DNA of 64,000 bases from Rosellinia necatrix (taxonomy: Eukaryota > Ascomycota > Sordariomycetes > Xylariales > Xylariaceae), in contig JAGYVD010000003.1 in the NCBI GenBank assembly GCA_021209875.1, positions 4,154,001 to 4,218,000 on the forward strand. The letters run 5' to 3'. Position 1 is the first letter of the stretch. The number at the start of each line of letters is the position of its first letter. Positions 47,451 to 57,472 of the stretch are shown here, in pieces. The position numbers and the translations under genes are program-made. The notes under the pieces were generated by a model. It was not told the DNA's origin, made no database searches, and saw only the letters and a program-made list of their open reading frames with translations.

Positions 47451-49631
47451 TTAGCGAATGCGGTTCATCCTGGCATTCGTTACTCTAATTTGATCATCAA
47501 GAGGATCCGTCTACACCGGGTTGTCAGTATAAGTCCCCAAAGACTGGGGGTGGTTGGTTCATTCCACATGCCTTCGAGCCGATCCTGTCAATCAGCTTGT
47601 TGCCATGGTCTAATTCATCGCCCATCGCCTTTCCAACAGCCTTGAGCCTGGCAACGCCTATACTCATTTGTTCCAGGTCTGTATAAACAAGTCAGCGGCC
47701 AAAACGTAAATAGAAAAATCATGCTAAGTTTGGGAACGTATAGGGTTGGAGGTGAAGAGCTTTATGTGCAGTTCCTTGTTCGGGAGGTTGACTTGCCTCT
47801 CTCGATTTGATCGTTCGCGGCATCCAGTTGCGCCTTGCTCTCCTCATCGGAGTCATCCTCCAGCGCTACAGCGGGTTAGCAAACTTTGTCTATAGAAAAC
47901 GCTGACTCGTTCTTGAGAGTATGGGGGGTGTAGGAATCCGTGGGCACAGGAGCAAAGAATGTGTTAGCACTTAAAACCATAATACGTACCATACTTATTT
48001 CTATCTGCACGGTTTGACGATGACGACGCACTCGGCAGGTCCGGATTATCAAAGCCAGCAAAGGTCCTCTCCATTCGAGAGTGTTGAGCAACTGTACAGC
48101 CTAGTGTTAGCATTGATCATATGCATTTCCCAGGATCCACGAGCCTAGATACCCTAAGATTGTGCGCTTACATTTGTCTCTTCGAGTTGCCTCGCGTATT
48201 TCACGGTCTGACTGATTTTGCTGCAAGATTTTTGCTTCCTCTATCATCAAGTTAGTAAGTGGTTCACTAGCAATTGAGGCGCTAGTATTCCACTTAGGTA
48301 CCTTCTGCCGTTCGCCGTTTCTCCGTAAATGGATTTTTGACGTGGACAGCAAACATACTCCGGCTGAAGCAGTTAGTGATTGAAATTTGCTCAGTTTACT
48401 GGGGATGTAGACTAACTTCAGGGACTTCAATTTCTTGGTTTGAGCTTCTGCGTGGCGGTGGCTTTCCGTTGCTGTATCAAGAAGTTGATCGGCTAGTAAT
48501 AATCAGCAAAAGGTTTGCTTGCGAGACAGTTTTGTTATGGTTAGGCCCAGGATTTAAGATAGGGGCGAGGATGGCGGTACTCTGTCATCCACCGCTCTAG
48601 CAACTGCTAAGGAGGGTGACTCCTGGAGCAAATAATTTTAGAATATGGCTGATTACGTACTGTGGTGTAGACGTTCATTTTGAGCTAAGCAAAAGAGAGA
48701 AATGTTAGCTTTCGTATTCTTAATCGTGAATTCAAAACACTAACCGCCGAGCCTTGCGTAGGTCGACAATCCAGTCTCAAGGGCCTGGTTCATATATCGC
48801 AAGGAGTTCTGGTTTGTGGCTAAGCTGTCCTGCGTCGTCTGGTGAATCTGCTGCTTCAGGTTACGATATTCCTCTGCTTCACGTTCCTCCTACACTTCAA
48901 GTTAGGTATGTTACTTTGAAACTGCCCTATTTCCGAGGGTAGGCTTACCTCGTTGAGTTCTCGCTGCTCGCCATAACCGCCATATTTGCTTCCGCCTGCG
49001 GCGCCTGCGGGAGTACCCGATCCAGAGTTGCCACTGCCATTATCATTCGCCGTGGCGTCCTGCTGTTGATGCCGATCTCGAGCGCCAGAGAAGAGAGCAT
49101 CACGATTGGCGTCCTTGGATATGTCAGAATACATAGTCTTGTTCCGTTAATGGAGGACATTTTGGTTTCTTACGGTGCTCGCGCTGTCAGTTCGACCAAG
49201 GCCTCCATAACCACCTTGCCGGGGAGCATTCGAATAGCTAGACCCAGCATATTTGCTGTTGCTAGCATATCCTCCAGCTGCGCCATAGCGATCGTTCCTG
49301 TATCCGGCAGAGGCGGCTTGGTCTGAGTACGGCGGCGGAGCTGTCGCTGAGGAGGATACGCTATCATTGCGATTGAGGCTTTGTGGACCAGATCCGGTCT
49401 CGATGCCCGCCCGGGCCTGCTGATAGCGTGTCATACCACCTGCAATCCAAGGTCAATTGCTTCTGCCGTTATTTATTGGTTTGAAATATTAAGCAGGAGC
49501 TAACCGGCGAATTTTGTGTTGTCTTCGGTGTACTGATCTGAGGCAGTCTGGGCGTAAGGATTCTCGGGTTGTGCCCCTTTAGCACTCTTGGACCCATTAT
49601 CCTGAATCTTCTTTCCCAAAAATCGCTTCAT
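47451..49631 (-). CDS. SEC9: t-SNARE Sec9 (SNAP-25 family), 12 exons with two GC-AG introns
   Basis: Exons 49631-49505, 49439-49174, 49113-48949, 48889-48745, 48684-48661, 48492-48417, 48363-48302, 48240-48172, 48091-47990, 47865-47797, 47678-47572 and 47510-47451 sum to 424 codons (423 residues). Sec9 pairs with syntaxin and synaptobrevin in exocytic fusion at the plasma membrane. The N-terminus is Gly/Tyr/Ser-rich; two Qb/Qc SNARE helices follow (about 190-265 and 365-423). The first keeps the zero-layer Gln (ARLGAQNERL, Gln 236). In the second, aligned to SNAP-25 without gaps (MGDELDHGNKLIDRI), the zero-layer position is Gly 394. The linker has NRSMFAVHVKNPF, typical of fungal Sec9. No anchor or Cys-rich palmitoylation cluster. 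Introns 10 and 11 start with GC (GCAAGT, GCATGT); only these junctions keep the frame. Confidence 0.9.
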
Positions 49632-51555
49632 TTTCGACGATTCTGATCGGATTTTTTGTATTTATTCGTCGTCGAGGAGATATCACGGTTAGGAGCGGTG
49701 TCGTTGTCGTTGTCGCTGTTACTGTTGATAATGGTCGGTTTGGTTGTTCTTGGGGGTGGGCTGGGTGTAGGCTGTCTAAGTAGGTGGTCGGAGGTGTCTT
49801 AGGTTGGTGGGGATAATCCAGTCTCAGGGGGCTCCAGGCTCAAGGTTATACATAGATACTTAGTGGAGCACCGCATGTGGCACATGACGAACTGCCCTTA
49901 TACAGGTTCGGCTCGCCCTTTAGGTATCTAAACGATACTTTCATGTGCATAATTTGTGCCCTGATAAGGTAGCTAAAAGGATTATGTATGTTTAATAGGT
50001 AGGTACCTAATAACCGGTCACCTTTTCGCCCCTTCGCTCTTTTCTTTCCCTTAGGTACCTAGTTAGTTGCATGGCACAAGGGGCGATTTCAGGGTTGGGA
50101 TTAAGTGGGGAGGGGTGGGGGACGATTCGTCAGTTTCAAGCCGCAGCAGATCAACTAGAGCGCCACCTGCAATAGTTACTGGAAGTACAGGTACCCAGGT
50201 GGTGTACGTACGTACTAGGTACCCAAGCAATTGCACGTCGATTGTTACCCGACTGGTGTGCTAGGTACCCTCTCAATCACAGCTATATCGCCCCATAACT
50301 TTGACGAATCTAGCTGACATGAAAATGGCTTTCGCAGAGAGTAATTGCTCCGAAGTCTCTTCGCTTCACGTCTCTATAGTCAGTTGAACGTCCATCGCCC
50401 ACTTACGAAACCCCTCAATAGCTGCGTCTCAACTACGTGTATATATTTTCGCATTTCCTACTGACTACCAGCCTTCCACTCCAGATATCCATATTCTACA
50501 ACATCCCCAGACGGAGACCGCCGCGCCGACCAACTGGTAGAGGCTTATCAAGTGATGTTTTAACAATGCTTTATTGGGCCCGTTCTCAAGAAAACGGTCA
50601 TAGACAACAATATTATCTTCATCGGAACATTGGTCGTATCGTCCACCCTCGCGTAGCCGAAGAAACGAAATTATCCAAATTATTATCTAGCATATACATG
50701 GGGAGAAAATAGTCGGGCTTAACACCTACCCCGCGTTAAAAATGACTGTGTAATTCAATGAGAGGGGCACTCCAGATCAAGGAATCCTTCTTCCATTGAT
50801 TCTTCTTTCATTAAGGTAAAAAGGTAAAACCAGACGCCACCTAACGTTTCATAGATTCGATTTGCAATTCCCTCGTGGTAAAACAAAAAAAAGTAGTCGG
50901 ATAGTCAGAATGTTTTAGCAGCTGTCATTGAATTCATAAACTGATTGTCTCTGAGGTCATCACAACCTAGAGTGGGAAACCTGTAACATGGCGCGATGTA
51001 AACATCTACTCTCATGCAAACTTAACTTGTACCGTGGCGTGCTCTATACCTTCCCAATTCCCAATTTACATCTGCCAGGAACTCGCGATAGTTCAAAGGT
51101 GTGATATAACTGTCCAGCACATCCTTATTATGCCACTTATACTGGGGGGAGGTTTGTAAATTGATTTGGGACTCGTTTGAATCTGATCCTGTGCGTTTAC
51201 ATCTGTTTTCGCTTTTCCACAGGGCCCCCCGGCCTCTTCTTCCAGATCAATCTGTCCAGAAGAGTTTCCGGTCTGGCTTTGGTTGGGTAAAGCATCTATT
51301 TGCCTGCCTCTCGAGCCCAGTGTCGGGGGAAGGTCAGTCCTCGGACTAAGCGCCGCGCTTGTTCCAGACCTAGGCACTCTTTTTATAGAAGGTGAAATAG
51401 TAAGGAAATCTGGCTCCTTGCCTGCTATATTATCGATGTAATATATCTTGTAATGATGCTGGAGAGCCTTCTATTTAGTACTTAAAGGCATTGAAGTTTT
51501 TTGCCATTTAATGGAGTTAAAAGGTCGTATGGGACTAATCTGCACGTGTGGGTGT
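49632..51555. other. Intergenic, promoter of sec9 and start of the gene-poor island
   Basis: Upstream of the sec9 ATG there are GTTGTCGTT-type repeats (49700-49740) and TAGGTACC motifs (49997-50010, 50052-50062, 50190-50270). From about 50.3 kb the sequence becomes AT-richer with no coding signal. No gene recognised. Confidence 0.5.
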
Positions 51556-51626
51556 GTATCTAAGTCCTAAGAGCGCCAGATTGGTAACTGGGTCGATGAC
51601 GACCCGAGAAAGTTGTCCTGGGTATA
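51556..51626 (+). pseudogene. 5S rRNA relic, 3' half
   Basis: The stretch reads like the 3' half of a fungal 5S rRNA: AAGAGCGCCAGATT, then a loop/stem TGGGTCGATGACGACC (box-C promoter region) and a diverged tail. It shares 28 of 32 bases with the fragment at 53762, all four differences being transitions. No 5' half precedes it and there is no T-run after it, so it is a truncated, probably inactive copy. The assignment rests on recognising the conserved 5S core by eye. Confidence 0.65.
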
Positions 51627-51651
51627 ATTCAAAATAACCGCTTAGTCTTTC

Positions 51652-51755
51652 ACATACGACCATAGCCTCCAGAGAACTCGGGATCCCGTCCGCTCTCCCA
51701 TAGATAAGCTGAAGAGCGGCTAGGTAATCGACTAGATACTGGAAACCGCTCTTGG
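51652..51755 (+). pseudogene. 5S rRNA relic, 5' half
   Basis: Begins with the canonical fungal 5S start ACATACGACCATAG and continues with CTCGGGATCCCGTCCGCTCT and CCCATAGATAAGC, the helix II/III and box-A region. After about position 51725 the match weakens and the expected GGGTCGGTGACGACC core is not recognisable, so the gene is broken in its 3' half. The antisense frame of 115 codons across 51535-51882 is therefore not taken as a protein. Confidence 0.7.
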
Positions 51756-51798
51756 CCTCGGCGTTCTTGGTTTTAGTGCTGGGAAATAAAGGCGCTTT

Positions 51799-51867
51799 AT
51801 CATTTATATTGTGCAGAAAGAAGGAACAACTTTCTCTAGCAAGCACGTTCTTCCGTGACTGTCTCTC
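51799..51867 (+). repeat. Duplicated 69-bp element, copy A
   Basis: Direct duplicate of 51980-52048, about 110 bp apart. By hand count 17 of 69 positions differ, 13 of them transitions and mostly C/G in this copy versus T/A in copy B. No known family. Confidence 0.8.
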
Positions 51868-51979
51868 GTTCTCCTGTTCCATTTAAGCGAACAGAAGCTC
51901 ACGAAAGGGCGGACATCATTTTCATAACTGCAGTGGTTTGACCCTTCCCGGGTATAGTACAAATAAATGAAGACCTTCC

Positions 51980-52048
51980 GTCATTTGAATTATACAGAAA
52001 GAAAGAACGATTTTCTCTCGAAAGCATGTTTTCTAGTAACTATCTCTC
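51980..52048 (+). repeat. Duplicated 69-bp element, copy B
   Basis: Partner of 51799-51867, more AT-rich. The one-sided C-to-T and G-to-A pattern resembles mild repeat-induced point mutation, but the unit is far shorter than usual RIP targets. Confidence 0.75.
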
Positions 52049-53752
52049 TATAAATTGCAATCTCCCATCTTCTCCCATCTTCATTCTTCCATCTTATCAC
52101 CATTCTCCCATCCTCACTTCATTCTCCCCTTTCGTCTCCCGCCTCTCCCCTTGAGAACTCCGTCTTCATGCTGCATGTGTTTCCGTCATGTCTTTTATCC
52201 CAATCTTCCCCTTTCACCTCTCCCCTTTCCTAGCATCCTACTCTTCCTAACTCAGACACACCTTTGCCTTGTCCAGTCAGTTTTATGTGGAAACTTCTAT
52301 ATCGGGCCAATGGTATACAGAATGGAATGCTTCAAGTATTTCCTCCGTCTACAAGTCAGTGGCTGCTCATAAAGGTGGGTGAGGGGTCGCTGCGGACCCA
52401 TTCAGTTCATAGGAAGAGACGACATTCTGAGGGTTCAGAGCCTGCTGATGACCACATCTTTCCGAGACCCTCCCCACATTGGTCAGCTTTAAGCTGACCT
52501 CCCCCCACGAACATTTCCCAGGTCTCTCCCATAATAGAGCAGGCTCGGCCGCCTCTGCGTCACAAATACAACCGAATACCACTGATCGTAAGTGACCTGG
52601 TTTTTCCCACTATTAGCTAACCGTCACTAACATGTTTTTCCCACTCTCAGGCTCTCCAACGGCAACCCTATCAGCTCTTGGTATCGATGACAGCGGACGA
52701 CACGTCGACCTTGTTTCGATATCAAACCCACTTTCACATCGCCAAATCCCCTGGAGCCATCATACCATCCTGTACAGTTGCGATCCGATACAAAACAAAC
52801 TACCTGTCACGATGCCGGACATTGTCTCGTCACGTCAAACAAGAAGCGGAACTCGACATCGGTCGACGTCATTCGACAAAAAACGTCGACTCTCTACTCT
52901 TTGGGCGCTCCCCGACTTAGCATTTTCCATATGCTTATTGCATCCAATGCGTGCGCCGAATTGCCGCATGATTTTGGTTGGCGGTGGACAGTGCAAGATG
53001 GTATTGTGCGAGCTAGGCTAGGTCAGGAGGGGGTCTTAAGGGTCTCAAGGGTCGGAAGTAGATCTTGGGAATATTGCTCGGCAGACTTGGGGCAATAGTA
53101 GTGTCAGACTATGGAGACATAATCATGGAGCAGACACTAATAAACGCAAAGCTTCCTCCATTTCAAAGTTGAGACCCATATGGATAATGCGTTGACGCGT
53201 AACGTGAATGACCCTACCTAAGTAAATCATAAACAGGTGCCCTCTTACATGCCTCAGTTTTAGCCAAACTGCAGCTGTTATAATCAACTCGCTGAGATCT
53301 ATCACTAGAAGGCCTTCTTTCATCATAGGCAAGTTTAGGGACCCAACCCCGCAATGGTCATGCTGTCATGGCAGCGGACATTCAGTTATTAATAGGAAGA
53401 GACGACGATCGATGTGGAAAAGAAGAAAATGGTGCAACAAAGTTGGAATCAATAGGAAACATATACCCAAGCGGCGGTGAAAAGTGGGGAATCTGTGCGC
53501 TAAACCTAGATCGTCACTGGATGGTACCTCTATTTTTGCATTTTGCTTATTGGGTGCATAGACCTTGTCTAGAGGGCCTTGGCAAAATTGTCGCCGGTCC
53601 GGCACCTAAAGGGATACTAAATCGCGGCTGCATCAACATAAAACAGCATTTGGTCGACAATATTTGGTACTATCCTTTCGTATAATAAGCCGAACAGCAA
53701 CTTTCAACTTCATATACACCAGTTTGACACCAGCAATAGCTCCGCCAGAGTA
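52049..53752. other. Gene-poor island, central part
   Basis: Pyrimidine-rich at 52055-52260, then mixed sequence. The motif ATAGGAAGAGACGAC with a shared flank (GCGGAC..ATTCAGTT) occurs at about 52384-52424 and again at 53372-53408, so this too is a degenerate duplication. Frames of 70-130 codons overlap one another and show no domain or splice logic; I call none. Confidence 0.45.
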
Positions 53753-53820
53753 CTCTTGTAAGCGCCAGATTAGTAGTTGGGTCGGTGACGACCAGCGAAT
53801 CCCTGGTGTTGTATGTTTTT
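53753..53820 (+). pseudogene. 5S rRNA relic, 3' half with T-run
   Basis: GCGCCAGATTAGTAGTTGGG, then TCGGTGACGACCAGCGAATC and CCTGGTGTTGTATG: an almost perfect fungal 5S 3' half including box C, closing with the strand that pairs the ACATAC start, then TTTTT (53816-53820), the Pol III terminator. The 5' half is absent; CTCTTGTAAGCG just upstream looks like a truncation joint. Probably a retro- or recombination-derived fragment. Confidence 0.78.
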
Positions 53821-54679
53821 GTTTCCTTTTTTCGCCTGTTTTATCTTGTTTCACGTCAAAGCATGTCAAGCAGTCAGGTGAAGGCAGTAAACACCTGGCT
53901 TTTCTACGGTACAAATAAGAACAATAAGTACCTACTATTGAACTGTGACTGTAGGGAATATCTCACCGTGCGGTGCGCCCTATGGATCAAGTCTAGACAC
54001 CTCAGGTGTGCATGGGTATTGTGGGGCTATATAAGTGGACACCATCCTCTAGGTAGGTAAGAAGTAGTGTAGTTAATACTCACAGAAAGAGAATGATCAG
54101 CCCATGTATGATGTCCTGCTGAAGAATCATGATTGGCCAGCTTCTCCAACACCGCCCTAACAGGTCGCCTTTAAGACTCGTGTTTGTATGACTCTTCTAC
54201 ATAGTAAGACTCCAGCTGTCATCAGCAGCATATTTCTACTCATACCTAAGGCCCTCATCGCATTATCTCCTATAGCACTGCTGTCTTGTTCTTCACACAA
54301 TATGACCACTAGCACAAATACACAATGACTTCAATTAACCTTCACTAAGAGTATGCTCTTTTGATACTTTGGGATATCAACTTCTCACCAACTCTTCAAC
54401 GTGTTCAAAAGCACCAAAAATGATAACCCGGAAACATCCTTTACAGTACCAGCCGATGGATTATTACCATACCATAACGATAAAATTAGTAGCAATGGGT
54501 ATAAAACGAAGTGCATAAGTAACATATTCAGTTTGCAGCATTTACGACCCCCGTTTCTTGCGAGAGTATTGATTAGGTAGATAGTGAGAGGACAGGACCT
54601 ACGAATAACACCAGCTTCTGTTGCACGGAAACCCACACAATTTTGGGCTATTCTCTTGTGGGAAGATCCCGGGTTTGTC
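53821..54679. other. Gene-poor island, right part and promoter of the GTPase gene
   Basis: AT-rich sequence with a TAGGTAGG motif near 54049-54059; no coding signal. The last few hundred bases should hold the promoter of the GTPBP-like gene. Confidence 0.45.
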
Positions 54680-57274
54680 ATGGCTTCAGTCTTCACCTTC
54701 CCTCACGAGCCGCCGCGCGTTAGCTCTCCGTGGAGGTCTGGCCAGGATGCCGGCAAACGGCCTAATAATGAGCGGAGTGTATCGGCCGGCGCGACCGCCG
54801 ACTCTGAGCCAACATCTGACTCCGAAGTCGAAAGGCTCGAGGCCGAGCCGCAGGATGGGCCGATCGAATACAAGCTACATCTTTTATTACGCCCCCGGAG
54901 AACTTACAAGACGATGAGCACCGCCCCCTCTGCCGCAGGGTATCGGACAAACAGGAAATTGAAAGAGGCTCGACAGGCAAAACAACCCGTCCTGCTTACA
55001 TCTTCCAACCACTCCAGACAAAACAGACTTCATCATCTGACAACACAGTTGCTTTGGAGGCTAAAGCAGTCATCACCGGAACATGCCACCGCAAGGGGGG
55101 ATCTCATCATTCCTAAACTGCCTGAGGATACCGCCGAACTCATTATCCTGCAAGAGCCAGCGCAACTACTCCCAGGCCTAGAGGAGTCGAACGGGGCTCT
55201 GTACGAAATAGGAGTTGCTGATGACGGCACATTCGTTGGTCTAACAAAGGAAGAGATGGACGAAAGCATGACAACGTTGAAGGTCATGGCAGCTAGCCTG
55301 GGCTGTAGAGTGGAAGTACAACGAATGAAAGCGGTTGGCACCTGTGGGTGGCTGGAGGATCCTGAGAAGCCGGATTCTCGGCTTCGCCATGAGGATCTCT
55401 GGGTTGCAGAGGCCTTGATAGTCCCGATCTTAGACGGGGGGAATCGGATCATGGCGGATGATGACACCCTTGCAGCCAATAGTGCTTCTCGCAGGGGTGC
55501 ATCGACTACAGAACAACTTCGCGTCTCACTGACGGGGCCGACCACTTCGGGGAAAACAACCCTCCTGGGCACGCTTGCTAATGGGACTCTGGATGACGGC
55601 CGAGGCCGCAGTCGGAGCTACTTGTTGAAGCATCGGCATGAAGTCGTTTCTGGACGGACTAGTTCTGTTGCTCAGGAACTAATTGGTTATGAGGGTGAGA
55701 ATATCCTCAATTACACTTGCATGGATATCAAAGCTTGGCCTGATATTCACGATCGAGCCCAGGACGGCCGGCTCGTCTTTCTGTTGGATTCGGCAGGGCA
55801 CCCCCGATATCAGCGAACCACTCTTCGAGCTCTAGTTGGGTGGGCTCCACATTGGACCCTACTTTGCATTGCGGCAAGCGAGGAGAAAACTATCTCAACT
55901 GGCACGCACTCCTTAATCGGTGTGGATGGAGCTCTGGGTATTGCTATTGCGGAAATGGATCTTGCTATGGCGCATCTTGATTTATGCCTGAGACTTGAAA
56001 TCCCTCTGGCAATCTTGATAACGAAAATCGAAAAGGCGCAACGTACACTGCTAAAAGAAAAGCTGAATAGCATTCTTACGAAAGTAAAAGCCACTGGCCG
56101 AACCCCAAAACTGCTCACAGGTGCTGGGCCCCTAACGGCGAATTCCTCTCGAGTGCCTGATCAAGATCGGGCAAAAGTTCAGACAGAGGTTATAGATGCT
56201 ATTGCACAGGCTGGTGATCCTCTTGCTATCGTTCCTATTGTCCTCACGAGCGCCATCACCGGGATTGGCATAGGTCTGACGCATGCGTTGTTGGGGAGCT
56301 TACCAGTGCCCCCGACGCCAACCGCCCAAGATTTTGTTCCCCTTGCGCTCAACCCCGAACAACCCGCAGCGCTATTTCACATCGATGAAGTATTTGAGCT
56401 GGCTCGCAGCCGCACACAGAGCACGCTTGACCAGACCTGTAATGAAAGCGCCCCTGTCGTCACAGGGTATCTACGTTTTGGGAGGCTATCAATTGGGGAT
56501 AACGTAGTGCTCGGCCCATTCCCGGCGGAGGATGAGGACGTGGGAGCACTCGTACCGAATGACCACCCTTCTCCGGGGTATGGCTTGTCTATCCCCCATC
56601 CAGCGTCTGCAGAGTATGCGCGCCTTAGTGCACGCAACGCCTTATCGGCCTCCAAGATTGAGGGCGAATGGCGAAATGCTACGATAGTCAATATCCGCGA
56701 ACTTCGGTTGCCAGTGCAATCTATCGAGGCTGGTCAGGCCGGTTCTATCCAAGTGGTATTCAATGGACCTTATGAGGATACCCGGGGGGCGGCAGAGAAG
56801 CGAAGCAATCCTGCGCCTAGAATTCGCAAAGGCCAGGTTTTGGCCATGCCCAGTCGACACATGATTGAAACGGAGTTGTCACTTCAAGCTTCGACTGGAT
56901 TCAAAGCATCTTTCATGACGTCGGACATACAGTCACTCACCGTTGGCAGTTTAATCAATGCGTATGTGGGCATGGTGCGAGCGGCAGTTCGGGTGTTACG
57001 AGTTTCACGGCAAATATCCCCATCCGACCCCCGAAGAATGGCGAGCGAGGATGACGATATTTTTGGCATGGGCGATCGTTTCGAGCTTGAGCGCACAAAA
57101 TCCGAAACAGACCTAGACCTATACAATGCTGAATACCACGTCTCATTAGAGCTCTTGTCAAATCGGGAATGGATCGAGCTCGGATCTCGCGTTGTCCTGA
57201 TCGAAGGCGGGATCAAGGTTAAATCTGGGGGGCTTGATGGTTTCGTGGGTAAAGTGATCGAGATCACCGAATAA
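54680..57274 (+). CDS. GTPBP1/2-like translational GTPase
   Basis: Single exon, 864 residues from the ATG at 54680 (an open frame extends upstream without an ATG). The N-terminal 270 residues hold the family's YEIGVADDGTFVGLTKEEM segment. G1 is GPTTSGKT (about 286-293), G2 lies around GRTSSVAQE, G3 is DSAGHPRYQRTT (about 369-380, Ser for the usual Thr/Leu), G4 is ITKIE (about 447, the family norm being TKID, so Asp to Glu), and G5 is TSAITG. EF-Tu-like domains II and III follow (TGYLRFGRLSIGDNVVLGPF; QAGSIQVVF). Relatives assist ribosome rescue or mRNA surveillance in animals; the role in fungi is not established. The gene converges on EMC6 with 198 bp between stops. Confidence 0.85.
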   Translation: MASVFTFPHEPPRVSSPWRSGQDAGKRPNNERSVSAGATADSEPTSDSEVERLEAEPQDGPIEYKLHLLLRPRRTYKTMSTAPSAAGYRTNRKLKEARQAKQPVLLTSSNHSRQNRLHHLTTQLLWRLKQSSPEHATARGDLIIPKLPEDTAELIILQEPAQLLPGLEESNGALYEIGVADDGTFVGLTKEEMDESMTTLKVMAASLGCRVEVQRMKAVGTCGWLEDPEKPDSRLRHEDLWVAEALIVPILDGGNRIMADDDTLAANSASRRGASTTEQLRVSLTGPTTSGKTTLLGTLANGTLDDGRGRSRSYLLKHRHEVVSGRTSSVAQELIGYEGENILNYTCMDIKAWPDIHDRAQDGRLVFLLDSAGHPRYQRTTLRALVGWAPHWTLLCIAASEEKTISTGTHSLIGVDGALGIAIAEMDLAMAHLDLCLRLEIPLAILITKIEKAQRTLLKEKLNSILTKVKATGRTPKLLTGAGPLTANSSRVPDQDRAKVQTEVIDAIAQAGDPLAIVPIVLTSAITGIGIGLTHALLGSLPVPPTPTAQDFVPLALNPEQPAALFHIDEVFELARSRTQSTLDQTCNESAPVVTGYLRFGRLSIGDNVVLGPFPAEDEDVGALVPNDHPSPGYGLSIPHPASAEYARLSARNALSASKIEGEWRNATIVNIRELRLPVQSIEAGQAGSIQVVFNGPYEDTRGAAEKRSNPAPRIRKGQVLAMPSRHMIETELSLQASTGFKASFMTSDIQSLTVGSLINAYVGMVRAAVRVLRVSRQISPSDPRRMASEDDDIFGMGDRFELERTKSETDLDLYNAEYHVSLELLSNREWIELGSRVVLIEGGIKVKSGGLDGFVGKVIEITE

Positions 57275-57472
57275 ATTTTAGCGTGTGGAGCAGCGGCTAG
57301 GTGTGGAAAGACCTTGATTTGAGTATGAGCGGATTGATTATTGGGTATCTAGCAATTGTAGGTGTAGCGCATGTTTGATATAGCAAGAGTAGAAAATCAT
57401 ATGTTTTTGCCGTACCCCGAACGCCAAATATGTGCTGTGGTGAGACGTCATCGTCGTCTGGCTCGCCCACTA

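Noticed and set aside
48493..48660. An additional exon inside sec9 intron 5
   Set aside because: The direct join gives exactly the residue count expected between LHHT and the NRSMFAVHV segment; the extra candidate exon breaks the phase.
51535..51882. 115-codon minus-strand open frame
   Set aside because: It is antisense to recognisable 5S rRNA fragments at 51556-51755 and has no domain, so I treat it as fortuitous.
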